DNA from: Poa pratensis
Lineage: Eukaryota; Streptophyta; Magnoliopsida; Poales; Poaceae
Direction: 5' to 3'
DNA: 64,000 nucleotides
Assembly (NCBI GenBank): GCA_947311845.1
Contig: CAMZMU010000055.1
Coordinates: 25,877,219-25,941,218 of the forward strand
The notes under the pieces are model-generated. The model had not been told where the DNA came from. It saw nothing but the letters and a program-made list of their open reading frames with translations, and did not search any database. How positions within the stretch are numbered: the first letter of the stretch is position 1; every line of letters starts with the position of its first letter. Both the position numbers and the translations under genes were made by a program. Below are positions 1-10,965 of this stretch, in pieces.

Positions 1-2
1 CC

Positions 3-2594
3 ACCAACGGCATCTGGCAGGGCGTCAACCCGCTCGAATTCTCCCTCCCGCTCTTCATCCTCCAGGTCGCCGTCATCGTCATCACCACCCGCTTCCTCGT
101 CCTCCTCCTCCGCCCCTTCCGCCAGCCCCGCGTCATCGCTGAGATCCTCGCCGGCATCGTGCTGGGGCCCTCGCTGATGGGCCAGATGGAGCTCTGGGCC
201 AGCATGGTGTTCCCGCAGCGCAGCCTGCTCACGCTCGAGACCGTCGCGCACCTCGGCCTCCTCTACTTCCTCTTCCTCGTGGGGCTCGAGATGGACCTCG
301 ACGTCATCAAGCGCTCGGGCAGGAAGGCGCTGTTCATCGCGCTGGCCGGGATGGCGCTTCCCTTCTGCATCGGCACCGCCACCTCCTTCATTTTCCGGCA
401 CCAGGTGTCCCGGAACGTGCACCAGACCTCCTTCCTGCTCTTCCTAGGCGTCGCGCTCTCCGTCACGGCCTTCCCGGTGCTCGCGCGCATCCTCGCCGAG
501 ACCAAGCTGCTCAACACGGAGCTGGGACGCATCGCCATGTCCGCCGCCATCGTCAACGACATGTGCGCCTGGATCCTGCTCGCGCTCGCCATCTCCATCA
601 CGGAGGTCAACAGCACGCCGCTGTCGTCCCTGTGGGTGCTCTTCTCCGGAGTCGTCTTCGTGCTCTTCTGCTTCTATGTCGTCAGACCCGGGATGTGGTG
701 GCTCATCGGCCGCATCCCTGAGGGCGAGAGCGTCAGCGACATGGAGGTCTCACTCATCCTCACCGGCGTCCTGGCCGCCGGCGTCTGCACGGACGCCATG
801 GGCATTCACTCGGTCTTCGGCGCGTTCGTCTACGGTCTGGTCATCCCGAGCGGGCCGCTTGGCGTGACGCTCATTGAGAAGCTAGAGGATTTTGTAACCG
901 GGCTCCTCCTCCCGCTCTTCTTTGCCATCAGCGGCCTGCGCACCAACGTCACCAAGATGCGCGACCCTGTGACCGTCGGCCTGCTCGTGCTCGTGTTCCT
1001 CATGGCCAGCTTTGCAAAGATCATGGGCACCATCATCATCGCAGCGCTCTACACCATGCCTTTCCGCGAGGGTGTTTCCCTCGGATTCCTCATGAACACC
1101 AGGGGACTCGAAATGATCGTGCTCAACATTGGGAGAGACAAGCAGGTACTCAATTTCACCCTTAATCTTCTTGCTTCTAATTAAGGGTGTCAGCCACCAG
1201 TTGATTAATTAAGCAATGTATTACAGGTGTTGGGCGACGAGTCGTTCGCGGTGATGGTGCTGGTGTCGGTGGCGATGACGGCGCTGGTCACGCCGGTGGT
1301 GACGGGCCTGCAAAAGCCGGCGCGGCGACTCGTCGGGTACAAGCGGAGGAACCTGCAGCGCATCAGGCACGACAGCGAGCTCCGCATGCTGACCTGCGTG
1401 CACACCACACGCAACGTGCCGTCCGTGCTGTCGCTGCTGGATCTCTCCAACCCGAGCAAGCGCTCCCCGATCTTCACCTACGCGCTCCACCTCGTCGAGC
1501 TCACCGGCCGAGCATCCAATATGCTTGCCGCTGCCGCTGCCGCCGCCTCCGCCTCCTCGGACAGCCGGTCGGGATCATCCACCTTGCCTCCTATGACGGA
1601 ACATATCTTCAACGCTTTTGAGAACTATGAGATGCATACTGGAGGCGTCTCTATCCAGACGCTCACGGCGGTGTCGCCGTACCAGAGCATGCACGACGAC
1701 GTGTCCGTGCTCGCCGAGGACAAGCACGTGACGCTCATCGTGATCCCTTTCCACAGGCAGCAGACTGTGGACGGCGGCATGGAGCCGATCAATCCGTACA
1801 TCCGCGGCTTCAACGAGAGCCTCCTCTCCACCTCCCCGTGCTCAGTCGCCATCCTCGTGGACCGCGGCCTCAGCGCCGCCGCGGCGCGCATGGCCGACGA
1901 GCACAGCCTGGTGCTCTTTTTCTTCGGCGGGCCCGACGACCGCGAGGCGCTCGCCTACGCGTGGAGGATGGTCGAAAACCCCGGCGTTTCTCTCGCCATC
2001 CTACGGTTCCTCCCGCTGGACTACCGGGCGACCTCGTACCAGTCGGCGGTGTCCTCCGACACGGACTCGCGAGCGATCAACATCGGGGGCGAGGGCAAGA
2101 CCGAGCTGGAGATGGACGAGGAGTACCTTGACGAGTTCCGCGCGGGCAACAGCGGAAACGCCGCAATCACGTACGCCGAGCGGACGGTGACCAACAGCGA
2201 GGAGACGGTGGCGGCCATCCGGAGCCTGGACAGCAGCATGCACGAGCTGTACATCGTGGGCCGGCGCCCCGGCGAGGCCGGATCGCCGATGACGTCGGCG
2301 CTGGAGGACTGGATGGAGTCCCCAGAGCTGGGGCCCATCGGAGACATGCTCGTGTCGTCGGACTTCTCCATGACGGTGTCGGTGCTGGTGGTGCAGCAGT
2401 ACGTGGTGGCCGACGGGGCGGCGCCCATGGCCGGCGCCGCCCCCGGACCTGCCGCTAACATCGACCCGGTGCGCCAGTACCTGACCAACGCTAACCAGCG
2501 GCCGCCTGTGGGGCTTGATGGGTACCAGACGATCCCGGCGTCGTCGGCGGCCAATAGCAGATGGTCTAGTGGCAGTGGCACCGTAGGCTTCTGA
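3..2594 (+). CDS. CHX: CHX-type cation/H+ antiporter (CHX15-like), 5' end outside window
   Basis: Monovalent cation/proton antiporter of the plant CPA2/CHX family, expected in endomembranes or plasma membrane, exchanging K+ (or Na+) for H+. The frame is open from base 3. Exon 1 ends at 1145 (CAG, then GT at 1146-1147) and exon 2 starts at 1227 after a TTACAG acceptor; both boundaries are phase 0. The visible product is about 836 residues, so only a few N-terminal residues are missing. The first half is the Na/H-exchanger membrane domain, with QPRVIAEILAGIVLGPS, FLFLVGLEMDLD, the NDMCAW motif and FGAFVYGLVIP. The second half is the cytosolic CHX tail, with an alanine/serine-rich insert (1522-1580) absent from most relatives I remember. 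The motif usually read NTRGLVEMIVLN is NTRGLEMIVLN here, one residue short. Stop at 2592-2594. Family assignment is firm; the CHX15-like subgroup is inferred from remembered sequence. Confidence 0.93.
1146..1226 (+). other. CHX intron, 81 bp
   Basis: GTACTC donor at 1146 and TTACAG acceptor ending at 1226. Removing it joins Gln-codon CAG to GTG (Val) in frame, giving the continuous family motif GRDKQ-VLGDESFAV. Read-through would hit a stop at 1182-1184. Confidence 0.9.
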
Positions 2595-3314
2595 AGCGCG
2601 CAGGATCGAATTTGTGTACCATTCTGTATAGTAGAATGGTTGTTCTTTCAGGTTCGTCGTGTCTAGAATCTAGAATGAGCTGGGTTTGATGTACTGTAGT
2701 TGTTTGGATTGTTACTCTGTCGTGGAGGTGGAACGTGCATGAACGCTGAGATTATTGCCTGAATGATCGAAGCCTGCTAGTTGGTTTCCAAGGGATCAAT
2801 CTCTGAAACAGATACTGCAATTTAGTCACGTTCTGTAGTGTACACATTGTTGTCTCGGATTTATCATGTCTAGTGCGTCCATTTACCAGTTTCTGCTTGT
2901 GTTGGTTCATCTGTCATGGAACTGGAGGCTGAGATTGTTTTCTTTATCGATCGAATACATGTTATCATTTTGTGAGAGATCAAACTCTGAGCCAGATAAG
3001 TTAGTCAGATTCTCTTGAGGAGACCATCCTAGATCAGATTTTGGTGGTTAGGACTTAGGACCCATGCATAATGTATTTTCCGTCACTATTTGAGCTAACC
3101 TTTTCTTTTAGTTAATCATAGTATTCTTCTATCTCTATCTCTTCTAGTTATTCTATATGTTGAGTGTTGAGTGCACTGCTAGAGCCAGCCCTGGCCCTTC
3201 TCCTATGAGATACGGCCCGTGTGACCATGGTAGGTGCCAAACCAGGCTCTCGGCCCATTTAGGACGGGAGGCCATTGATTCTTTTTGGGACAGTTTTTTT
3301 CGAGTTTTTTTCAT
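2595..3314 (+). other. CHX 3' UTR and flank with a divergent tandem duplication
   Basis: No coding region recognised. About 2640-2840 and 2840-3020 contain two diverged copies of one stretch: GCTGAGATT...GATCGAA and GATCAA-CTCTGA-CAGATA recur about 185 bases apart. The first part is probably the 3' UTR. No clear AATAAA signal was found. Confidence 0.5.
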
Positions 3315-3404
3315 GCCGCACGTCGTGATTTCTTTTTTCGAAACACGAAGTTCACATGCTCATACACTCACCCCTCTAGACACGCTACCCAATGAGCAGC
3401 CTAA

Positions 3405-4594
3405 GAGCATCTCCAAGCGGCTCCCCCAAAGGCCCCCCAAACGTCCGGGCGGACAGCCCGGACGGCTTTTGCCCCAAAAACTATCTCCCAACCGCACCCC
3501 CCATAGTCAGCCGAAACGCCCGGGCGGTCCGGCACACCCCAAACCCAGCCCATATCTGGGGCGGGTTTGGGGCCGCCCGGACGCGCCCGGACGCGTCCGC
3601 CCCTTGGTCGATGACAGGGCGGACCCACGCTTTGACCGCCTCGTCGACGCGGATAAGGCACCTTGACCGCAGTAATGGCGTAGCCGCTGGCCGGCATTCA
3701 TGTCGCCGCCTCATCCACCATCCACCATCCACCATCTCCGACTATAAGGATGGCCGGAGCAAACCCTTGCCGCATCATCTACATCCACCATTCTCCACAT
3801 CCACCATTTGTCGCCGCCTTCCGACCGGCTACGCCATGTCGCAGAGCTACCGTGAGGCACTCGCGCACGACGCGGCGGAGGTCGATGTACCTGCGGCCCA
3901 AGGGCAAGCGGACGCGGAGGCGCAAGGGGACGCGGACGTGGCGGTCCTGGCGGCGGAGACGGCGGCCGTTGGCGTCGTCGAGCTTGAGGCCGAGCCCACA
4001 TTCATCCGCATGACGGGTGCGGATTTCCGCCAGCGAATGGAGGAGGAGGAGTCCCGGTACCAGGCCGAACAGGCGGAGCAGCAGCTCCTTGCGGAGTCGG
4101 AGGCGGAGCACCGTGCGGCGGAGATGCAGCTCCGGGCGGAGGCGGCAGACCGCATCCTCATCGCTCAGATGAGGAACAGGTCCGGCTTCCTCGAGCAGCA
4201 GCTCCAGGCGGAGACGGCAATAAGGGAAGGCCGCAACGTCGACCTTCAAGCCGCCGGATCTGCGTCGACCTTCTCCATCTCCGACTCCGACGAGGAGGGA
4301 AATGCGGGCCGCACTGGTGACGAGGCACAGGGCGGCGGCTCCGGCGAAGGGGCCGGGGCGACGGTCATCGTCATCTCCGACGAGGAGTAGGATAGCCTAC
4401 AACAATAGCTAGCAGGAGTAGTACGTAGTATGATCTACGTTGCATGGTTTGTAGTAGTTTGGTAGCTAGATTTTGCGGTACATGGTTGTAGGAGGCATGT
4501 TTTAGGGGCTGCCCGGGCAGTGTCCGCGGACGCGTCCGGACGCGTCCGCGGACCCTTTGGGGGCCGATTTTGGGGTACGTGACTGAAAATGCTC
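3405..4594. mobile_element. PIF/Harbinger-type non-autonomous DNA transposon with cargo ORF
   Basis: Left end GAGCATCTCCAAGCGG and right end (reverse complement) GAGCATTTTCAGTCAC share the terminal GAGCAT, then GC-rich inverted subterminal sequence (AAAGGCCCCCC against CCCCCAAAGGG). TAA flanks both ends (3402-3404 and 4595-4597), the 3-bp duplication expected of PIF/Harbinger. The interior is GC-rich and unlike its flanks and holds one ORF on the plus strand, with no DDE transposase. Length is 1190 bp. The superfamily assignment rests on the duplication and short inverted ends; a family name is not claimed. Confidence 0.72.
3836..4390 (+). CDS. Charged coiled-coil-like hypothetical protein inside the Harbinger-type element
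   Basis: The best start is ATG 3836, giving 184 residues; the frame is open further upstream to 3392. A TATAAG sequence at 3744-3749 lies about 90 bases upstream, so the element carries a gene-like promoter-plus-ORF. The protein starts MSQSYREALAHDAAE. Its middle (roughly residues 65-130) is a Glu/Ala/Gln-rich heptad-like stretch (RMEEEESRYQAEQAEQQLL) that should form a coiled coil. It ends in an acidic Ser/Asp/Glu tail closing with VIVISDEE. No catalytic motif is recognised. It may be a captured host gene piece or an element-specific protein. Confidence 0.45.
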   Translation: MSQSYREALAHDAAEVDVPAAQGQADAEAQGDADVAVLAAETAAVGVVELEAEPTFIRMTGADFRQRMEEEESRYQAEQAEQQLLAESEAEHRAAEMQLRAEAADRILIAQMRNRSGFLEQQLQAETAIREGRNVDLQAAGSASTFSISDSDEEGNAGRTGDEAQGGGSGEGAGATVIVISDEE

Positions 4595-4620
4595 TAAAAA
4601 GACTAAGCCAGCAGACCAAG

Positions 4621-4827
4621 ACATCAAGACCCTGGCAGGAGGGTTCGTTTCCTTGTGTTTTCAAACATGTTCTTCGCACTTCAAATGTCGTCGCACACAT
4701 TTTAGCTCGTTCCTCGGAATGCTCTATTTGTAATTTCTCTTTTGGTGTTATCCCGGATTTTATCTGGGCTGAACTCTGTAATAATGTTAAGTGATCAATA
4801 AAGTGCAACGTTATCTCAAAAAAAAAA
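4621..4827 (+). mobile_element. 5'-truncated LINE (3' end of an RNase H-bearing non-LTR element)
   Basis: The plus-strand frame reads HVLRTSNVVAHILAR followed by GVIPDFIWAELCNNVK, the usual C-terminal end of the plant LINE RNase H (RVT_3) domain. A short 3' UTR (ATCAATAAAGTGCAACG) and an A-tail to about 4828 follow. It is flanked by an imperfect duplication of SINE sequence: 4598-4620 and 4829-4848 share GACTAA-CCAG-AGACCAAG with two mismatches. Only about 200 bp of the 3' end was inserted, a typical 5' truncation. Confidence 0.8.
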
Positions 4828-5014
4828 AGACTAAACCAGTAGACCAAGTCTTGAGATTGACGAAGTAACCACAGGCGACTCGCTATCAACGGAAAAGTCG
4901 ACTCACATTGAAAGAATAATCCGCCTTAATAAGAAATATCAGTCGGATGAATTGGGATACAACCACCATCCTAATTGTCCAACCACAGGTTCATTCTCGC
5001 CACATGTCTTGACT

Positions 5015-6182
5015 TTCGTGGCCATTTTGTACGGGTTTTTTTCTCTCACATTTGCAAGTTTGGTCATTGTCTATGGTTAGTTAAATACATGCATACGTCT
5101 ATCTTTAGTTAAAATAACAAAATAACATTAAAAATAACTTTAACAAAAGTAATGACGACAAAATACTTTCATAGGTTAAGAATTTATATTTTTTGCAAAA
5201 TTAAAATCCATTACGTTTATTTTAAATATATTTTAAATATACCATGAACCTTTCCGTACCATGAACATTTTGTGAATAAAAAAGCACTTTTTTTTTCACA
5301 CCTCGTGATATTTTTCGAATATGTGACGTATTTGTTAGAATCCATGAACAAAATTAGAACCTGGTGATTCTATTTGAATCATGAACCTAGCTTTAGAATC
5401 CATGATTTATTTTAAACCTCGTGTACATTTTTTAGTATGAAAGAATGTTTTATATCCGTGACTGTATTTTATTTCGAACCCGACAATTTTTCGAAGTTTG
5501 TGAAACTTGTGTCCGGACCATGTGCCTATCTCTAAATCCATGGAAGTCTTTTTTAACCTAGTGAAGATTTTCTCAAACCATGTGAACAACTTTTTATATG
5601 AACAAACGTAAAAAATAAATGAAAGAAAAAAGAAATAGAAAATACAGAAAGGAAATAGAAAAAATGAAAATACAAGAAAAGGAATGAAAATAAAAAATAA
5701 AGAAAGAAAATAGAAAAAGGAAATTGATAAAAAAGAAAAACAAACAGCCTAATAGGCCGACCCATTGGTGGAAGTCTTCTGCAATTCATATGTTGTCCTA
5801 TCAACCGGTCTGCTTCACCTATCGACCCAGTTCAGTATGTTGGCTCACCGGCTATCTCGTGTTTATCATACACACATAATGTCGATGTAATCACAATGTT
5901 GACCTTCTAAAAGGTCCGTCCCGCTCACTGAAATCTCACCAAGTGGTGGCTTCTCCTTCCACAAATAGTTGTAGAGTGTCGGCATGCTCGCCAAACGTCG
6001 CAAGGAGAAAAAAAAAGTGGGGATTAGGATGTGAGAGAGAGTGATGGGAGGGTGTGAGGGTGCAGTTTTCCATTTTATTTTTCAAAACAGATTTTCAAAA
6101 TGAAACATTTTCTTGTATCGTTCATCTGAATTACGAATCATATATTTGGAATAAATATACTTGTACTTCGGGTTTCAATGTA
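5015..6182. other. AT-rich intergenic sequence, nothing recognised
   Basis: Repeated loose motifs (CCATGAAC, CCTCGTG, TTTTTTGAA) at 5240-5600, then A-rich low-complexity sequence at 5600-5750. No gene or element ends were identified. The last bases (6150-6182) are TACTT-rich, matching the sequence right of the CACTA element, which supports that insertion. Confidence 0.4.
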
Positions 6183-6400
6183 TACTAGTGGAAAATAGCC
6201 CATCTGTCCCGGATCCAGAGGGCCTTTGGTCCCGGTTTTACAACCGAGACTAAAGGGTCGGGACTAAATGGGGGGGGGGGGGGGGGGGGCTTTCGTCTCG
6301 GGTGCTTACGAACCGGGACGGATGGGCCTCCACGTGGCCACGGCAGGGCGGGCATGGGCGGGAACCCTTTGGTCCCGGTTGGTTTGTTTTCTGCTAATTT
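6183..6400. repeat. CACTA left terminal/subterminal repeats with a 20-base G run
   Basis: Terminal inverted repeat followed by palindromic units of CTTTGGTCCCGGTT and AACCGGGAC type. 6270-6289 is an uninterrupted run of 20 G. Confidence 0.8.
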
Positions 6401-6601
6401 ATTTTTTAGGGGTTTCGATTTTTTGTTTTCCAATTAATTATTTTTTACGAAGATCACGTTGCGCAGACAACAAGTCATACACATAAAGTCATACACATAA
6501 AGTATACAATACACCGAGGTCACGTTTGATTCATACATACATAAGCCCACAAGTTTATACTACACCGACATCACGTTTCTCACACGTCGAGATCACGTCA
6601 A

Positions 6602-7583
6602 TTACATTGGAGGCAAAAAATAATTGCTAGGGTGATAAAATTCTCCAGTTTTCTTCAGGACCTCCGAGTTCAAAAATCCCGCCAATTCCTCTTGAATTGC
6701 TTTTAGGCGCTTCGTTGGTATGAGCTGGTCCCGCATTCGATCCATCTAGATCAATATGAATATGTGAGTTGTAATTTATGAATGGAACTCAACACAATAT
6801 GGTAATAAAAAATTGCGAATAGTGTATACATACTTCAGCTGTTCTGACTTCTCTATTCCGCTCACTGACAAAAGAGCGCATGTACTCGAAAACGTAGTAT
6901 GCACATAAATTAGTCCCTTGTGGCTGCCTCAGACACCACTTTACAAAAAATAGAATTTAATCAAATAATAATCAAGCATGATAATGGTATTGAAACTAGA
7001 ATTAAAGAGTTGCGCGGACCTATATATATAGTACTACTTACCTTGGTGGTATAAAAATACAGCTCCGGTTTCCAATCCCCTGGAACCTTCACGATGAACC
7101 GTTTCCAAACCCTGCCCGCCAAAAGAAAATGATTAAAGGAGTTATTAATTACTTGATATCAGAAAATGAATGAAAGAGGTCGATATAGAGCGATAATGAT
7201 TGAAATTACCTCTGGAGCATATCTTGCAAGGTTTGGTACTCGTCCATATCTTTCCTTAACGAGTCCATGACTTGAACGACTCCTTGGTCAACTCTAATGA
7301 TTAGCAGAATCCAGTGGAATCTGCGCACGTTTATATGTCCATGACTCATCGATTACACTAAACATCGAGTAAGCAAAATAGAATGTGTAGAAGGTACAGT
7401 AACACTCACTTGAAGGCGTAAGGAAAAAGTATTTCTGCGCAGGTATTTTGTTTCACTAACCACCGGAGCAAGTTTTTCTCTGTGTCCGCGGGATGGTTAT
7501 TTACGGTCACTTCATGAATATAATATGGGTCAATGAACCCAGTGTCATAGATGCGGCGTTCTCTGCATTCGACAATCTTCATT
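6602..7583 (-). other. Ulp1-like (C48) cysteine protease exons with intact catalytic residues
   Basis: Five exons with consensus splice sites: 7410-7583, 7210-7320, 7042-7111, 6834-6938 and 6602-6745. The joined reading frame has no stop until TAA at 6602-6604. Catalytic His is in FHWILL (codon 7316-7314), Asp in QVMDSL (7265-7263), and Cys in GTNLCAYY (6905-6903), preceded by the oxyanion-type Gln in RQPQG. This is the SUMO/ubiquitin-like protease fold signature. It is fused to the C-terminal end of the CACTA second gene through the donor at 7680. Every donor is GT and every acceptor AG, so this half looks under less decay than the rest. Confidence 0.75.
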
Positions 7584-10500
7584 CTGCATAATAGCGTACA
7601 AAAGAATATAGTGAGATAATTACAGGCAATGAACGAGCAGAGCTAGAGACTTAATTAAATTGCAGAAATAAATCACTTACAAACAATAGCAACTGACGAG
7701 GGCTTTGTCGAGGGCGTCTTGATTGAATAACTGAAAAATTTCAGAAAACGGAATATACATCGCGTCATCCGTGAAGTAATGCTCTTTCTTATATGACACC
7801 CAGAAGACATCATGCCCGGCCTTTGCGGCGTTCTCGTACCACTGATGCAATCGACGCAATTGTGTTGTTAGAGAATTGACCTGCTCAGGTCTGACCAGGG
7901 ACCCCCGTAGACATATGTCCATGCATATGGGGTCGCCTATGGTGCCAGTGTCGTGGTGTACTTCCTTATCGGGCATCACCTTGAGCGGGGGGATCGACTG
8001 ATTTGCCTGTTCTCCGAGCTGGGCCACTTGTTTCCCGCATTTTGCCGTCTGCATCTGCTCCCTCTTTAGGCGATATGCCGCCTCCTTCTCCTGCTTCTCT
8101 TGACTAATTGTCTTCTCAATAACACGATCATAGTCATCTGGCAATTTAGGCGGCTGTGGCGGTCCACACGATAGATTTTTCAAACATCTATCAACTTTTT
8201 CTGCTGGTATTATCTCTTTAGGCGGGGGCCGTTTCGGTCCTAATTGTCTTTTCACATTGGCACGCACCGACTCGTCGAGTTCCTCTGGAGTCAAGTCGTA
8301 AGGTCTCTTTGGAAGAGGCTTTAGCAACTCGCGTTCCTCTCGAGTTAACTTATCTGCACTTCTGCTCGTCGACGGGAAGTTTAGTTTCCGCTTTAACGAG
8401 AAGGACTTAGCAGTGGGCGCAATCGACGGACGGGACGTCGCGGGCGATGGACTCGCGACGGACGGGGCGTCGAGGGATGGATCTTGAGGTGGGGGGATGG
8501 ATCTTGAGGTGGGGGACTGCTACTCGGAGGAGTCGGTGGCCTTGGCGCCAAGTTTGGAAACACGATGTTTTTCTTGTTCCAGAGAGCGATACCCTTCTCG
8601 ACTTCTCCCAGTGTCTTCTCGCCGTCACCTCCAGGAATGTCAAGGTCCAGATTAGCATATAACGGCACAACTTCATCCACCCCGACACGAGCATAGCCAG
8701 CTGGAATCCCGCCGAGATGGTAGCTTGCTCCAGATTGATTAGGTAAAGCATAGCCGACCGCCACCTTGAAGGACATGTTCTTCATTGACATATGTAGCTC
8801 ACAGTCTGTCTTCTCCGTGATATCATCCACGGGGTAGTGAGCCGCCGGCGGTTCGATTCAGAATTTCTAGCTGCGTGGAACCCACGCTGCTTTTCGTGAT
8901 CAGATGGGGCGGCTTCGACGACAGGACCTACTAGCTGCTGCTGAGATGCCCTTTGCTGACTATTGAGTCTAGTTGCTCCTGCTGCTGCACCTTGCGTTCC
9001 AATGCGATAACCGGTCTGACTCCTGCTTCTTCTTTCTCTGACGGCTTCTATAAGTATGAGCGTCTTCCGGAAAACCTTGCTTCAAGGTGACACCGGCTCC
9101 ATAGCCTCGTATCGTCCAATTTTCAGGATTCCCGAGTGCGAGTGACAGCTCGTCTTTCTCTCTGTCGACCACGTACACTCCCCTTCGAACTTTATCTATT
9201 GCGTCCACAAGTTCTTTGGTTATATACTCAATTTTTCCTTCCATCTTCCCTGAGCAACAATCAGCCCTGTCACTGGGTCCAACCCTGCCCCATGCGCGAA
9301 CAACCAAAACTTGGACCTCTCGGGCCAGTCCGCTGTCTGTGGAATGATCCCGTTATCAAGCAGTTTTGCTTCAAAGGCTTCCCACTTAGGCACGGCAGCC
9401 TTGTAGCCACCTGCCCCCAAAGTGTGGTGATATTCCTTCTTCCCAGCATTTAACTTATTTGTTTTCGATCGGGCCACAGCGGCCTCCGATTTTCTTTGCT
9501 TCACAAATGTGGGCCACTGCTGTTGTATCTTCACTAGTGGTCCAGTGAATTCTGGATCTTGTTCCTCCGCCTCTACATAAGCTTTCCATAAGTTTTTCTT
9601 CCAGGTCCGGAATTGTTCGGCCATCTTATAAGAGTCCACTGCTTGACTTTCTTCTTCAACTGCTCGGGTAGACCTGGCGGTAGGTTGACCTTTGTCAAGA
9701 GCGTGTCCCAACACAAATCTTTTAGGGTTATGCCAACATAAGTAGTTGGCTTGTTGTCGTCCTTCGGCTGATGCCATTCTTCAAGGGTGATCGGGACCAA
9801 GTCCCTAACAACAACTCCGCATTGATTTATATATTTGCGGCGGCACTGTAAGGGTTCCATCGGTTCGCCACTATCACTAACTCTGTCGATCACTATCCTT
9901 TGACCCTCCTTCAACGGCTTCGTCGGGCCTCGTTTCGACACTGCTTTCGACCCTTTCGACCCTTTAGCTGCGGATGATTTGCTCGATCCGGAGGGCTAAA
10001 AGAAAAAATGATTCGTTAATAACTGCAATACAACTCAAATAATACATCTAGTGTGATCGATCAACAGAGGCTTAATATACCTCGCCGGAGTTTGTTAAGG
10101 GCACTTCCTCCTCTCTACAAATTTCTTCTTGCTCAACTCCCTCACCGGAGTCGTTCAGAAATTGGGAGCTGTAATCTTCTCCAATTACCCCATCTTCTTC
10201 ACCGACAGGCGCGGCTGCACGTCCTGCTATAATCTGAAGCATTCGCATTTCACGCTCCTCGTCTATGGCGGCGACGTCGGACAAGTTGGATCCATTTGCT
10301 CTTCACGCTCCTCGTCTCTGCCGAAGGCGTCCGGACAATTTGGATCCATAGCTCAATGTCCCTGCAATCAATTTTGCAAAAAGAATATGAATCTTAAAAT
10401 TTGCATCTTAGCAAATGTGAATGCAAATTTATAGCAACTACTTAACAATGTTAGCATTAGCAGAATAATTAAATGTAGGGAACATTGATCAAATATGCAA

Positions 10501-10965
10501 AAGTATCACAAATACATCACGAATAATATCATTAATACATGTCCTCTCCCATACATGAACCTCTCAAACTAACTTCGACCGGGTCCTGAGCCGCGGGGTG
10601 CTAAGCCGCGGGCGCAACGCATCCAAAGACTAGGAACCCTCACAGGGTCATAACTCACGTGAGGAGGAACCCTCTGAAGAAACGACCAACTACTGTTATA
10701 CGTGCTCGTCCTCCTCCCTGATACGGTGACGTACCACCTCCTCGGGGGCCGGCTCCCTCTGCACCGAGCGTGGCCCACGCGACTGCCACCAAAGAATATT
10801 CGGGTCGACGACGTCACCCGGATTCCTCACCAAGCTACGCGTCCCGGAAGGTAGCACCTCCCAGTGCCAGCCCGGCGGAGCCCAATCCCGGACATCGCCT
10901 CTCTGGTCCAACAGGGACATCGTCGCCGAGAACAATAAACTAAAATCATAATTTCTAAGTAGCAA
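6602..10965 (-). pseudogene. CACTA second gene: Transposase_24-like region, DUF8039-like region, Ulp1-like protease; frameshifted upstream
   Basis: Multi-exon gene of grass CACTA elements. Reading down the minus strand: an N-terminal piece at 10965-10696 (DWAPPGWHWEVLPSG, PGDVVDPNILWW); an acidic piece at about 10350-10072; a conserved piece at about 9985-9573 (GVVVRDLVPITLEEWH) continuing in another frame at 9650-9240 (EQFRTWKKNLWKAYV), which resembles the plant Transposase_24 family; a piece at 9250-8990; a DUF8039-like piece at 8830-8550 (FKVAVGYALP, IPAGYARVGVDEVVP); a proline-rich linker; a charged piece at 8327-7681; then five protease exons. Frame changes near 9650, 9250 and 8500 are not explained by splice sites, so the upstream half looks broken. 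The product is thought to act with TNPD in transposition, which is inferred from position. Confidence 0.7.

Larger units (their letters stand above)
3331..4998 (-). mobile_element. tRNA-derived SINE (Au-like), split by two later insertions
   Basis: The segments 3331-3404, 4595-4620 and 4849-4998 together match, with substitutions, the intact SINE at 27746-28038. Shared landmarks are CATACACTCACCCCT, GACCAAGTCTTGAGATTGAC and the pol III promoter-like start (minus strand) ACCTGTGGTTGGACAATTAGG. The element lies on the minus strand with a short T-run at its plus-strand left edge. An eroded target duplication, 12 of 16 matching, is visible at 3315-3330 and 4999-5014. It is interrupted by a Harbinger-type element and a LINE fragment, so it is the oldest layer here. 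Confidence 0.75.

Noticed and set aside
263..616. Minus-strand frames over the CHX gene
   Set aside because: High GC third positions open antisense frames; no motif, and the plus frame is clearly the gene.
2021..2581. 186-residue minus-strand frame
   Set aside because: Shadow of the CHX C-terminal coding region.
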